Assembly: GCF_009905375.1 (NCBI RefSeq)
Contig: NC_133653.1
Location: forward strand, 96,708,609 to 96,772,608
From: Apium graveolens
Lineage: Eukaryota; Streptophyta; Magnoliopsida; Apiales; Apiaceae
Direction of reading: 5' to 3'
DNA: 64,000 nt
Below the pieces are notes generated by a model. It was not told the DNA's origin. It did no database searches and saw nothing but the letters and a program-made list of their open reading frames with translations. Below are positions 10,822 through 23,172 of the stretch, piece by piece. Numbering within the stretch: position 1 is the first letter of the stretch; each line of letters starts with the position of its first letter. The position numbers were made by a program, and so were the translations under genes.

Positions 10822-11121
10822 AGAGTTCATTGCTATATATGGTTTGTAAGTGTAATAAGTTTAACGGTCTCCTTTTGTCTTTTTTGCCATTCTTTTATAT
10901 AATCTAGTTAATTATTAGCACAGTTATTCATATATGTTTGCAATAACATTAGTTTTGTATATATCAGGATCAGGCTTTCCAAATGATGCATTCTAAAAAC
11001 TAGCTTAGACAGCCCCTCCCCGGGCATTTATCTTGGTTCTTCATTTCTATTGCTTTGCTCTTCCTGCACTAATTTAGAATATCCTAACTAAATTTCTGGT
11101 CGGCTACATTTTTAAGTGGGG
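10822..11121. other. Non-coding sequence downstream of PLATZ
   Basis: AT-rich sequence, probably 3' UTR end and spacer. No gene, repeat or motif was recognised. Confidence 0.5.
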
Positions 11122-11123
11122 TA

Positions 11124-11562
11124 CTTCTTCGGTCGTTCATAGTAGTTTTGATAAAAAAAATTACATGTCCACTTTTAACTTCTATGCAAATTTATTAATA
11201 ATTTTTTGAAATCATCCTTTTCAAAATTATAAAACAAATAATAGGTGGAAATTAATCATTAAATTAATATTTTATTAATATGTCTAAAATATTGAAAAGA
11301 GACACCAAATTAAATATTTAGTTAGTCTGTTTTTAATTTTTTTACATTTATTTAGAAAATACTAAATTTATTATACATTTGTACTTATATTCATCATAAA
11401 TGCCTTGATTTCATAATAAAATAATTTATTTGATACACTTTTCTACCCCACATTAATTGTTATTTAAATTTCAAAGGGTTAATTGGAATAAAATATCTCA
11501 TTTGTACATTAGAAATTGAAAATGAACAATAAATATTTCAAAAAATAGATGGAGGGAAGAAG
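11124..11562. mobile_element. Mariner/Stowaway-like MITE (439 bp) with TA target duplication
   Basis: The left end CTTCTTCGGTCGTTCATAG and the right end GATGGAGGGAAGAAG form degenerate terminal inverted repeats. They resemble the CTCCCTCCGTCC ends common in plant mariner-type MITEs. TA dinucleotides flank both ends (11122-11123 and 11563-11564). The inside is AT-rich with no ORF, as expected for a non-autonomous element. Confidence 0.75.
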
Positions 11563-11564
11563 TA

Positions 11565-12092
11565 CACTGATGTTGTTATATTACTCTTACTTTCTTTAAT
11601 ATTTAGTTTTATATTTATTTAAATTTTATTCACTCCATCGAAATGATATGGTCTGTAGTTTGGTTATTTATGTTATGCTTGTGTTATTATATTCAAGTTA
11701 TATTTTATTTTTTTAAATTATTATTTTAGTCGCATTATTAAGTTAGTGCTGACTAAATCAAGTTAACTCCTTTATATCAATTATATTATATAGGATATAA
11801 TAAGTTAATGTTTGTATTTGTGAGTAGTAGAACCTGTACCTATTTTACTTGATAATATTATTTCTGAAATTATTATTGTACACTGACGATTAAACCATGC
11901 CAAATTAACTCTCTTATGTCAATTATATATAAAATATAATTTGTGGTGTATATACAAATTAAATTACAATATTACTTATTGGGCTCATGTTACAATTAAA
12001 AAAATTTAATTTATTATTTACTAACTGTAAAGCATAATGTAACATAATATGTAATCGAGAAATTATAACTCAACATGTAACACAAACAGATA
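11565..12092. other. AT-rich spacer
   Basis: No gene or clear element is visible between the MITE and the second copia LTR. Confidence 0.5.
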
Positions 12093-13164
12093 AACATATA
12101 TTAAATTATGAAGCACAGGAACCTAAAGATGAAGACATGATTTACACAAAAAATCAAAAAATGCAAATGACTCTCTAAGTCCACAATCAAGTCATGAGAA
12201 GAAGTTCATTAACATGTTCAAGCATCCATGAAGAATAAGACATCAAAGGACTTCTAATATCAGTTACATAGTTTGATTTGAAGTATTAAAGATCAGGTTC
12301 AGTGGTTGAAGCAATGGATAATCAACCAAGATATATTAGTTCATAATTGTCAAAGGAATTGGATTAAACCAGTTCATGCTAGTTGTTGGTGAACCAGACC
12401 AGTGCACTAAGTATCAGCATATCAGGAACGGTTTGATTTGATTATACATAAGGAACATTAAATATTGATACAGTTATTGGAAACTAGATTTTCACTATGG
12501 CAAGAAAACTTACTAGAGTTACAGGGTCGCAAGTAACACTCCTTCGAAATTTGTCTAAGTCATATTTCCCTACTGTGACAACTGGTTACAAGTAAAAGTG
12601 TGGAAAAATGTCTAAGACACTCCCAGATCGCAAGTATCTCTACCAAGGGAGTTATCTAGTCGCAAGTAACTCTACAGTGAGCTTCCCAGTCGCAAGTAAC
12701 TTGCATAAGAACTTCACTAAGGCAAGGTCACAAGTAAGTAACTTCCATACAGGGTCGCAAGTAACTGTACTTGGTTGATTTTCATTGATATAAAGCATCA
12801 ATTCTAAGAAATGTGTGGTGCAAATAATGCCAAATGTCCAAAGTTAATTGAAGACTACAAAGCAGCATTTGAATTCATTCAGTGAGTAATCTTTTTTAGC
12901 AAAACAGTAGTTTACGAGAGCTCCATTAAAGTTTCACATTTATTATCCTTGTAAACATAGTGTTATGCTGCTGAATTTATCGTAGCTAATCAATACATTA
13001 ATTATATTGTAGCAAGCTCAAGGTTTATATTAATTGAATAATATATTCCTCGAATTATTTTGTGTCTATTTGATTCCGTACTTTTAACGAAGAACATGAA
13101 ACAAATCGAAAAAGATTGTAGGTATCGTATTCAGCCCCCCTTCTACGATACTTTGGGACTAACA
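12093..13164 (+). mobile_element. 5' LTR of a second copia element
   Basis: The right end is clear: a run CAGCCCCCCTTCTACGATAC, then TTTGGGACTAACA, then a primer-binding site and a gag start. The left end near 12093 is uncertain because the terminal TGTTA is not recognisable. The LTR carries six copies of a TCGCAAGTAACT repeat. The element is on the plus strand and is cut at 13578 by a gypsy insertion; no continuation was recognised after that insertion at 26990. Confidence 0.65.
12524..12767 (+). repeat. Six dispersed copies of RGTCGCAAGTAACT in the copia LTR
   Basis: Copies start at 12524, 12625, 12658, 12688, 12725 and 12752. The core is GTCGCAAGTAACT, with small changes (GATCGCAAGTATCT and GTCACAAGTAAGT in two copies). 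Spacing varies from 27 to 101 bp. Confidence 0.8.
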
Positions 13165-13166
13165 AT

Positions 13167-13178
13167 TAGTATCAAAAC
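13167..13178 (+). other. Degenerate tRNA-iMet primer-binding site of the second copia element
   Basis: TAGTATCAAAAC, two bases after the LTR end, matches TGGTATCAGAGC at 9 of 12 positions. All three differences are G to A. Confidence 0.7.
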
Positions 13179-13306
13179 TTGTTGATTGACATACAAATCA
13201 AGATCCAGAGAAAGAAACAAGTTCTTGAAAATTTCTTGATTTTTTTAATTTTCAAAAATTCTCATTTCTTGAAACTTTGAACTTTAAATAATTTAATTCC
13301 GTCAAG

Positions 13307-13546
13307 ATGATGAACAACCAAAGATTTGGAAGTATCAATGTTCCCCCATTCGATAGAAATAATTACAACCTATGGAAGAAAAAGATGATGCTGTTTATAA
13401 AAATTTTGAATCCACTTTATATTGGGATATTACTGAATGGCCCTTATGTTCCGATGGAAGTAGTTGCTGAATCTATGACTACAGCTGGTGTGAGAATTCT
13501 TTGTCTTAGATTTTGCACAAGTAAATTTAAGTTTGAATGGAAATAA
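13307..13546 (+). pseudogene. Copia gag N-terminal fragment (79 aa)
   Basis: The ATG lies 129 bp after the primer site. Residues 10-45 (VPPFDRNNYNLWKKKMMLF) match the start of plant copia gag proteins, in which a P-x-F-D/E-G-x-N-Y-x-x-W motif precedes a helical capsid-like domain. The frame stops at 13546 instead of running for several hundred codons. A 13.4 kb gypsy element begins 32 bp later, so this is a truncated gag. Confidence 0.8.
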
Positions 13547-13578
13547 AAAAGGTTAAACTTGGTTGAGTAAAGGGTTTG

Positions 13579-16500
13579 TGTAACATCCCAAATCCGGGGT
13601 CAAGATTTGGTGTCACTAAACAATCTTTACATAAAATAAAATAATAAACAAATAACCCCTTGAATCCGGATCGTTTACAGGTTATGGTATGAAATAAGAA
13701 TCTAATCTTCTACAACTCACGACAACTAGAATACAAGTGTAATTACCTTTGTACTAATGTTCTCGTCATATTCTTCTAACTTCTTCAACTTCTCGCAGCG
13801 GAGATTTCTCTAGCTTCTGCTGGCTATCAAAGCTATTCACTTTTATCCCTATCTGTTTCTGACAGAAATAAGAATTTACAAAGTAAGATTGAGCCAAAAA
13901 TGCCCAGCAATTATATAATTTGAGTTCAAATATTAATACCAAAGGAAAAACTTCCGGACAAAATCTTAAAACAATTTTAAACAATTCTATTTATTTGAGT
14001 GAGTTGAGTGAATAAACGTTGGCTGTCACCAGCCTTTAACCATAAATTCAAAAATGACAAGCGATTCCCCGATTCATCTCCTGAATCAGGGTTTTGTCCG
14101 GTTTTGGAATCATAAAACCATTTGAGAAAGAATGTCGTTAATGGCGATCAACAACAAATTAGACTGGACACTAAAACCAACATATGCACTATACCATGCT
14201 GATCATTCAGGATACAGTGCGGATCTATACCCAATTATATAGGTCCATTCAGGTACCTAGGCACTACGGCCCATTTCGAGGCACCAGTCATATCCCGGTC
14301 CTCAGGATTAAGACACACTTAATCCCCAAAACATCATCATTATCTAGCCCATGGAGTATTTTGATGTCAAATCATTTTGAATTCAAAACATCCCAATTCA
14401 GGGTTCGCAAATAACCCGAAAGAATGGGTATTTGCTCAAGAGAGCAATCGAATTATAGGAACAAGAATAAAAAGAACATGCATAATCCGAGTAATTGCAG
14501 CGAAATATAAAACATTAACTATTCTGAACTTAGAATAGGAACGACTAAATATTTGCAGTAAATTAAAAGAAAATCAGGAATGCTTGCAGTATTTAAAAGA
14601 AAATCAAGAATACTTGCCTCAATAAGCTTTAACCGCTATTACTGGCTGACTTTGGTTCGACTTTGATCGTTCGGCTTTATCGCCAAACTACTATCCTATT
14701 CTGGATACGATCCCAACATTCAGACCCTTTAGTTGGAACTTCGTTGATCTCGTCGTCTAATCACTATATCGTTCCTAGTCCGACGTCACGTCTCGGGTCT
14801 TCCGTCTAAAACCTACAAGGTTGAAATACCCTAATTCAGATAACCGCTTAAGCTTAACATCAAATCGTTATCCTATTCTACCCATACGATTTCATCACCG
14901 AATTCATATTTATATATATTATCGAAATACACATAGTAATTATGGTTCACATCTTCGAAACTCGGTTCGGTATTTAATTTCGGAAAATACGTATATTTTC
15001 CGTTTTAAAAAATAGGGTAATCGATTATTCACAAAATATCTTGTCACGTCACGTAAATAGGTTTCCTAAAGTTCAATTATATCCTCGTTCGACGTTTTCG
15101 ATAATTACAGGTTACGTTCCCGTATTTTCGAAATTAATTTCCCAAAAATCGGGCAGCGTCTCCTTTATTTATTGTCCTACCCGTCGAATCATTTCGACGT
15201 CAATCCACAACAACAATCCAACCACACAACAACAACCGATCACCGATACAATTGAGTTATTAATTATTATTTTTATTCGTACTTTTATCCGTATCTTCAT
15301 GTTTTTATTCGTATTTTTATTTAATTAATAACATAGGACTCAGAAATATTCATCATAGTCCACCGTCGGCTCGCCGAGGCTCATCGCCGATGGCGGTAAA
15401 ATTTATTAGTGCCCGATATTATTCGGGTATCTAAATAAATTCTACCGATTTAAGATATTCTCGAAATTAATTCTAATAATTTCAGAAATTTATTCGAAAC
15501 TTTTATTAAAAATAATTCGAACAAATAAAATAAATATTCATTCGAAATCTTCAACAACATTTCTGAGTAATTAAATCAAACAACACGCAAACAACCGCAG
15601 CATCACAGGCAACGGAACACGACCACACAGAAACTGGCAACCACGCGCATCTGTCCTCACCGGAAAACGGTGAGGGGCGGCGATTATAGAGGAAAAAACC
15701 GAAGTATAGACCCAGCATAACCATATATACATGCATATACGGCTACACATGAACACATATATATATAAAGACTGAATATACGCGAAGCACGAAACACGCG
15801 CCATCGACGTTACCTCGCCGGAGAACCGGCGGCAACGGGGCGGCCTGAAAAAAATGAAGGCATCATTTACCCAAAATCATGGGTTTCAGTTGGGGGAAAG
15901 AAGAAATCGAAAAGAGCCAGGAGCAAGAGAGATTGATAGAGAAAGGGAGGAAAACCGAGAGAGAGGGATGATGGAGAGATTGGAGAGAAAGAGAGTAAAG
16001 AGAGATTACTCGAGAGAGAAAAAGAAATTGGGAGAGAAGAAACTAGGACAGAGGCGGTGGGGAAAATGCTTACAGGGGTGCACGCGTTTGTGTGTGTTTT
16101 CAATATTATTTTTTTCTTCTTTTTTCTGTTATTTTCTTTTTGTTCTGTAACTGCTGCATATCGATCAGTTTCGCATCTTAACGAGTGACTCGCGAGTGAC
16201 CTCAATTCGAAAAAAAAAACTAAATTAATTTTAAACACCCTTGTAATAATTAAAAAAAATAGTACTTTCATAATTTTTAAATCATTTTTAACTTTCACAC
16301 TATATCCGTATTTTACGATGTAATAAACAATGGTGCGGGTGAATAAAAGCCTGAAAATTTCCGAAATAATTTTAAAATTCCAGAAATATTTAAAAGTTAC
16401 TAAAATAAAATTTTCATGATTTTTTAAACATTCTGGAATTAAATACTGATTTTACTGTTAAATGAAATCAGAAAATCATTTAAAATTAAATAATCAATAA

Positions 16501-17392
16501 AATATTGATTTCTAAATTTTATAAACCCCTAAAAATAATAAATGAAATTATAGAACAACAAAAATAATTTTATAAACAATTTTAGCGTTTATAAGAATAA
16601 ATATTCAGAAAAATCACTTAAAAAAATGAATTAAATCCATACACCTCGATAATTAATTATAAAATTAATCTTCGCGTCTAACAAATCACAAACAATTTAT
16701 ACCACAATGAAACATAGCTGACAGAAACATCACCTATTTTATTTGTTTAATAATTCAATAATTACATTTACAGATCGGATCCGAAAATAGGTTATTTAGC
16801 CGCTAAGTAACTGAAAAGACGATATGATTTTAATACCAAATTTGGATAATTATCAAAATAGAGCTTCCTATAAAATAATTTATACGAAAATAAGATAATA
16901 ATGTCTCGTCTTTTGAGAATATGGATTCTTATCGATATATAAAATGATTTGCGTATCGAAAATTTCACACCGGGACTCGTACAGGTCAAACCGTACCCCG
17001 GATCGAAAAAGTCAAAACACAGAAAGTGTTCAGAATTATCAGATTAGGTTAGGAAGGAGTTTTCGGAAGAGTTTCAGATTGTAAAAACGCAAAAACGGTT
17101 GAAGTGGAACGATTTTTGATTCTAAAAAATAATTTTATAATTAAGTAAAATAATCATTATTAATTCTATAAGTCCTTATAAAATCATATTATAATCCAAA
17201 AATTACCAGAAAAATGCCAAAATTATCTACATTTAATTCTGGATAATTAAAAATTAAAATATCTTATTTTTATCAGAAATAAACATCCAAATATTAATAT
17301 CAATTATCAAACAATTCACCAAAATTCACATAAAATCACATAATAATTATTTATTGATAAAAATAAATACATAATATTTCCCAGGCGTTACA
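13579..17392 (-). repeat. 3' LTR of gypsy element 1 (left copy, 3,814 bp)
   Basis: On the plus strand it begins TGTAACATCCCAAATCCGGG and ends CCCAGGCGTTACA. It matches the right copy along its length. It contains a GA-rich block (15900-16060, pyrimidine-rich in the element's sense) and a TATATATATAAAG stretch near 15757 that reads as TATA on the minus strand. ORFs of about 60-140 codons here recur in the other LTR simply because the LTRs are copies. Confidence 0.9.
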
Positions 17393-17408
17393 TCCTTCCC
17401 CCCTTAAA
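17393..17408 (-). other. Polypurine tract of gypsy element 1
   Basis: TCCTTCCCCCCTTAAA on the plus strand is a purine run on the minus strand and abuts the left LTR. This fixes the element's orientation. Confidence 0.85.
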
Positions 17409-18289
17409 AGGATTCTGTCCTCAGAATCATGCTAAGGAACATACACTGATACATCTCGAGTATCTTACTTAAAATTTTCCATAACTCATCATTTTCACCG
17501 CTACTCAACAGTCTTCTGCCAATATCAACATCTATCAGTTGCTCATGCAACCTAATTCAAATTTCCATTGTGTATATATATGGAGCTAAATTATTCTTCA
17601 TGGTCATACACACATGTATGTTTTATAATCTCGTTATACCTGTGACAACAAGACCAACTCATTCACAATAGTTCTATCTATCTCATTGCCTCAAAGGACT
17701 AACTTAATTCACACTAATCTTCTTTTCTGTCTAATTCCAATAATTCGTGTTCATGAACTTTCTATTTTCACTGACTGTTCTACTCTACTGTTCATGTCCT
17801 CTTTTGTTTGGTTAGTCTGGCCTATACTCATTTTCTAATCAAATTCGAGAATCTTTAATCGGTCCCTTGCACTTTCCATCCGTTTGCGCCCGATAAACTG
17901 AGCTCATGGCGTCTGATGCTTCAAAATGTTCAATTTAAAGGAAAATCTTGGCAATTGCATTTAACTCACCACTTTGGGGTATACTTCAATTTCTTTTTTA
18001 GTCACCATCAAGTATATTCATTGAGCGAGAATCTGCTATTATCTGAAAGGAAATATTAATTTGGAACGGAATAAAATCATAACTTTATTCAAAACCCGGT
18101 CTCTTGGTACTAATACTCATTTTGTTGTCCTATCAAATTAGATATCAATACGAACTTTGATGCTCACCACGTCCATACTGAAATCAACATCAATCATCTG
18201 TATTAATACCACCTTTGATATCTAACAAAAAGTAAGTATCATCATAACCCAGAAGACGGATCAAATCCTATTCTTTAATTCCTAACTTT
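17409..18289 (-). other. Decayed 3' interior of gypsy element 1
   Basis: This should hold integrase, but no readable zinc-binding or DDE block was found. Many stops occur in all minus-strand frames. Confidence 0.4.
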
Positions 18290-18570
18290 TCAAATTCTTT
18301 TAACCATTTCCCAACAATCTTAATGGTATCCATTTTTTTCTTTCTATTCAAAACATCTGTCCCTAAATGGACCTTTCCTGGTTGGTAGTTAACCAAGCAA
18401 TCATAGCTCATAATCCACTATAACCAGAATTCATATATTTGGAGCTGAAACTGCTGTTGCTATTTTTCAACTCTTCGCAAACATATCTTTAGGCATTCAA
18501 CTTGGTCTTTCTTAGTCCTTGAATTAGCGAGGATGTTATCAATAAATACAATCGCATTATCCCAATACTC
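18290..18570 (-). pseudogene. RT active-site and RNase H tail remnants of gypsy element 1
   Basis: On the minus strand 18505-18565 reads IVFIDNILANSRTKKDQ, the RT catalytic box with the usual second Asp of FIDD changed to Asn. At 18290-18415 the minus strand reads YDCLVNYQPGKVHLGTDVLN, the end of RNase H, where the family has H/Q-PGKAN-VVAD-LSR. These two blocks are normally several hundred bases apart but are close together here, so part of RT and RNase H is deleted. Stops lie between them. Confidence 0.75.
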
Positions 18571-21200
18571 CTGGTACATTGTGTTCACTTAATCTTTAAA
18601 CTTACAATTTCTGATAATCGACGCATAACCTTATACCTCCATTCTCTTTTTCCATGACCGCTTTTGTGCACAGCGCAAAATACTCTTTATTTTATTATTA
18701 TTTCATTCCACATTTCTGAAGTTTTCCTTCACTTATTATTTCATCCCTATTGAGTTATACAATACAGGGCTTTTGACACCGGCTTGACTCTGTGCAGTAA
18801 TCGACGAGAAATTTTTACCTCATTCCCCGAGGTAACCTTGGCAAATCATTCGCTCGAACCTCTGGGACTTCATTTTAATTTTAAAGAATTCCGACATGAG
18901 ATTCATTGTAACGTTCTTCTCTAGCAGTTCACCATCAATACCTTTATTTAATCATCCCTGTTTACACGCATTTTTGGAACGAATTCCTATCTCCAACTAT
19001 CGACATTTCACCTCATTCTCCTAACAGTTCGGGCACAACCGACGTTCCCAACTTGCATATTTCCTGGATTATTTTATAATTTTTTTTATCATCCTCTTTG
19101 ATTCCACTTCTTTTCTTTATTATTACTCCATTATCATTATTCATTATCTCTTTTAAATATAACGAATTTTTTTTTCTTAGTAATATTAATTTGTTTATCG
19201 TTGGATAGGTCATTTCTGGGGTTTACACTGGAATGAAGGCTTTTATTTATAATATTTAAATTCTTACTAACAGAATTATCGAATTTTATCGGTAGCTATT
19301 TTCTTAGCCTTGCTTAACGCATCACAGATCGCGTGTTTGACTTCTCTTCATTGACCAACATCTCTTTTCCCTGAGTTCACATGCGGACTTCATCAGTCTC
19401 CGTCTTTCATTAGATGTTTGAATTTGCGAGCTTTCCATTATTTTACAGCAACTTCCATTCAATTGCCGTTCAAAAGAAGTGTACATTCACATCTTCCATT
19501 AATTCGTCATTCGATATAGGTATACATCCAAGTCCTTCCTGGAACGCTATTGCAGATGATATAATCTCTTTGCTTTACCTCATACCTTCAGGTCTTGAAA
19601 TATTCTTCTTACTAACATGAACCAATAACTTTCTGTTCCTTTTGTCTATTGAAAAGGCATATTCCTCTAGATAAAATCTTGCACAGGCTTGCAGCAACAT
19701 CACACTACTTTTACTAAATTTCCACTTCAGCTAATGCCATTACTTCCTCCAAATTGCTAATTGCTTTGATTTCGGATTTGAAAACATGTTAGAGCTTAAC
19801 TCAATCTAATTGGAATCGATTTCCATTTAACTAACCATTAGTTGGTACAGTTGATCAATTAATTCCTTTAACTGATCCCTTAAATCAAGTACTCACTAGC
19901 TAACTGGAATCAAAGACCAATTATATAAAGTCGGTTCGGTCATAATAACTTTCTCAAGAACCGAGATCGCAATTATTTGGAGTACTGACAAGAACGATAA
20001 TATACTTCTTTGTTCTTAACTATAGGGTATTTTCTGAAAATTTTGGCAGCACTTCCCTTATACCATTGACTACCAGTCGGACTCAAGCCGACATCCTCAA
20101 TTAACCAAATCGTCCGTAATCATATCCGTCCACTCCCATCCATCACATCCATCCATTCAACACAATTCAGATTATATCATTTTGATCAGTATATGTATTA
20201 TTAATTGGTATAATATATATCTTTTTAATTGGGAAATTGGGTCTTACACCAACAATGATTAATATAATCATACCCTTCTCAGTCCATTCAGAATATTACG
20301 AATTATTATTAATGAACATAAGGTTTGATTTCATGATTCTTTTAATTTATTTCTGACCATTATTAATCGATTTATCTTTTAATAACTACGCATGGTCTTC
20401 ATTATTACCGTCACAATCTGGTAGAAACTCAATCGTTAGATAATTATTTCTTGAAAAGTTTCACAATCGAGTCACCATTGCTTCATCTCCACTTATGGCT
20501 TCACATCGAACTTTCGTCACTGACCCGGGTATGAGCATTGAAATCACAATCACTTATTTACGCAAGTTAGAGAACTTCACAATTTCTTGAAGAACACATT
20601 CAAAGTTTGATTACATTTAAGATTTCTTCCATCTTGAATCTTCGCGACAAGTATCTTCCAGTGACGAAGGGATGTTTCACGTCGTAATTGCATGTCTGAG
20701 TCATTGTTCAGAATTTCCTTGATCTTTGATCGTCGTCCTGATACTCGTTTGCTCCGTTTGAAGCACACAACTTTACTTCCTTATTTCGTAATTAATCTAA
20801 TTATTACGGTTCACTAACAATTCCTTTTTCATTGAAATTTTCCAATTCGAAGTGCATCACGTTAACGTAATCTACCATACTGATAAGATCCTCATAACAC
20901 GAACAACTGTCAGATTTGATGTCTTTTCCATGACCACATTATCAGTGTGTCCATTCTTCCTTGCTCGCAAATGGTCATCATTTATCAGCTTGCAATCCTA
21001 TTCTCTTTCAACACGTAATTCTACCTATCACACGGGACTATTCTATTTCTTTTGTAATCGTCAACGAACAGACTCGATGCAAGAGGAGAGTTTGTGAACA
21101 TGATTTTGATTGAAAAACGGAATAAGGAATAACAATGTAACAACCAATTGAAAGAATTTGCAACTGAGAAAATTTGAAGGAAGAAAAATGAGTGGAGAAT
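18571..21200 (-). other. Decayed protease/RT region of gypsy element 1
   Basis: Position within the element predicts protease and the N-terminal part of RT. No intact motif was recognised, and the short ORFs on both strands have no family resemblance. Confidence 0.4.
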
Positions 21201-21300
21201 GAGACAACCATATTCGTACTCAAGATGGCCAGTCTTTCATACTATATGGCATACAACACATGATTAGGTGGCGTCCCACCCGACTCTTCGTCATTTCGAC
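21201..21300 (-). pseudogene. Gag zinc-knuckle remnant of gypsy element 1
   Basis: Minus-strand codons between about 21252 and 21208 give C-H-I-V-stop-K-T-G-H-x4-Y. The gag knuckle consensus is C-x2-C-x4-H-x4-C, so the second and third Cys are lost and a stop replaces the usual Gly. The reverse complement of 21201-21300 matches 61791-61890 at 92 of 100 positions. Confidence 0.65.
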
Positions 21301-23157
21301 AAAGCGTCATATCACAACACTGTTGTCTCAATCAAGGATTTGAGAAGAGAAACAATTCAAAAGGAATACAATAAATTTTCTTTCATTTTCGCCTCATATA
21401 ATTTATCAACAGAAGAAGCTCATACGTATTCAAAACTCGAGAAGAACATATGCTATCGTATTTGAAAAAGAATAACATTATAGATCACCATTGGTCACCG
21501 TCCACGCTCCATTTACATATGCCTCCAGGGACTATTCGGATGAGAGATTCACCGTTTAGGTCACGTTATAACTTTGGAATGTCTTCTGGGAATGCCTCCA
21601 TATCCAAAGCTTTAACAATTCGATCATACCGCGTCCTTATAAAATTTACAATCATTGCTTCCAGTCGCATTCAAGAATCAAGAAAAACGTATACTATCGT
21701 ATTAGAAGAAAGGATGTCAGTGTCGATCACCTTCCATGCTTCGCCTACATCTGCCTTCAGGATCGTTCGGATACAGGTTTACGATTTAAGTTACCTCATT
21801 GCTTCGAAATGATGCCTGTAAATACCTTCATACCAAATGCTTCAATAATTTGATCTTAATCGCGTCATTTCGAAATTTAAAATTACGGCTTCAGATTTCA
21901 TCTATGTCGTGTAAAATACCCATCGATCACGCAATGCCTCAATTTCGTCGATAGAAATACGATTCTTCTCCAATCATCTGGAAGATTCTGCCATTTCCTT
22001 CAATCATCCTCCGTCCATTCGAATCACGAATCTCGTTAAATTTTAATAATTTCATAAATTGGGGTAAATAATATTTTAATATGTTGATTCAATTATTGAT
22101 TTTATTAAACAACATTTACTTTCATTTTTCACAGCAAACCTTAAACCTTCTCCCTGCTGGTGGGTCTACTTGGCCCTTTGAATTAACAACACTGAATCTA
22201 ATTCCATTCTTCTTTTTAGGTCATTTTCTGTTTATAATAACAAGAACTTAAGTAGTACCTCGACAACCAAATTGTAAAACTTATTTCATGTAAAACCTTT
22301 TGAAAGTTGATTAAGGAAATCTTTTTCAAAATCTCATTTATAAAGTTTTGAAAATCAAATATTTGGTCGTCATTACTTTATAAGTTACTTGCTATTTTCC
22401 TGATTTACCAATGAATTGTCTAATTAAAAGAATGCCCATATAAGGGTCTCTTCACTTTGGTACCTCTTTCACCTTTCCTTGGATTCTGCTCGCACTTATT
22501 GATTGACAAAACTTCATTTACCGTCATATATCATTTACGAACCCAATGCTAACGCCTGCCATTGTCTTTCATATTCTCGCCGTCGACCTTGACGTTATGC
22601 TTACAACCACGCATGCGATTCGATGTTCTGTCTGTAAATAGGGTCGCATCTTCTTGTTAGTCTTACCTATATCTAGGAAGGTAGATATCATTCATCGCGC
22701 AGCGCCCGGTATATGGTAAGAATCTTCTTGCAACGATGATGCCTTCGAAATGTGCAACGTTGGTTCTTCATCAGATTCCATCAACTGGTTGCCTCCGGCG
22801 TGAACCTCGTCCTACTACCTAATTTTAAGTTAAATAGTAGCTTCTCTTACACAAATTCTCACAAGAATTGATCGCATATTCTTCAAAGCCACATGAAAAG
22901 TAGGGCAACGTACCCAGTCTCCGTCAATCCGTCGATTCCTCATTATTGTAGGGTCTAAGAATTCAATATACCTATAGCATTGCGACATTCGCCTTACGCT
23001 TTCTCAGTAATCCTATCTTACCAACTCTATATCAGATCTGCTAACCCTAGTTCACACTCAACTCAACTGGGTATGCTTAGGGTCTTTCCTATCCTGTATG
23101 ACTTATCATTCATATCTTACTCTCACCTATTCTTATTTCAGTGACCAATAACCTGTA
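21301..23157 (-). other. Decayed gag region of gypsy element 1
   Basis: This is the expected place for gag between the primer site and the zinc knuckle. No intact frame or clear gag motif was seen. Confidence 0.4.
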
Positions 23158-23169
23158 GCTCTGATACCA
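23158..23169 (-). other. tRNA-iMet primer-binding site of gypsy element 1
   Basis: GCTCTGATACCA on the plus strand is the exact complement of TGGTATCAGAGC. It lies three bases from the right LTR. Confidence 0.9.
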
Positions 23170-23172
23170 ACT

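Noticed and set aside
10645..10902. 85-codon hydrophobic ORF downstream of PLATZ
   Set aside because: It lies in AT-rich 3' sequence, has no family motif, and its apparent membrane segments follow from T-rich codons.
15867..16298. 143-codon minus-strand ORF in the left LTR of gypsy element 1
   Set aside because: It is the pyrimidine-rich complement of the GA-rich block (Ser/Leu/Pro/Phe repeats). The right LTR breaks it, so it is not conserved as a frame.
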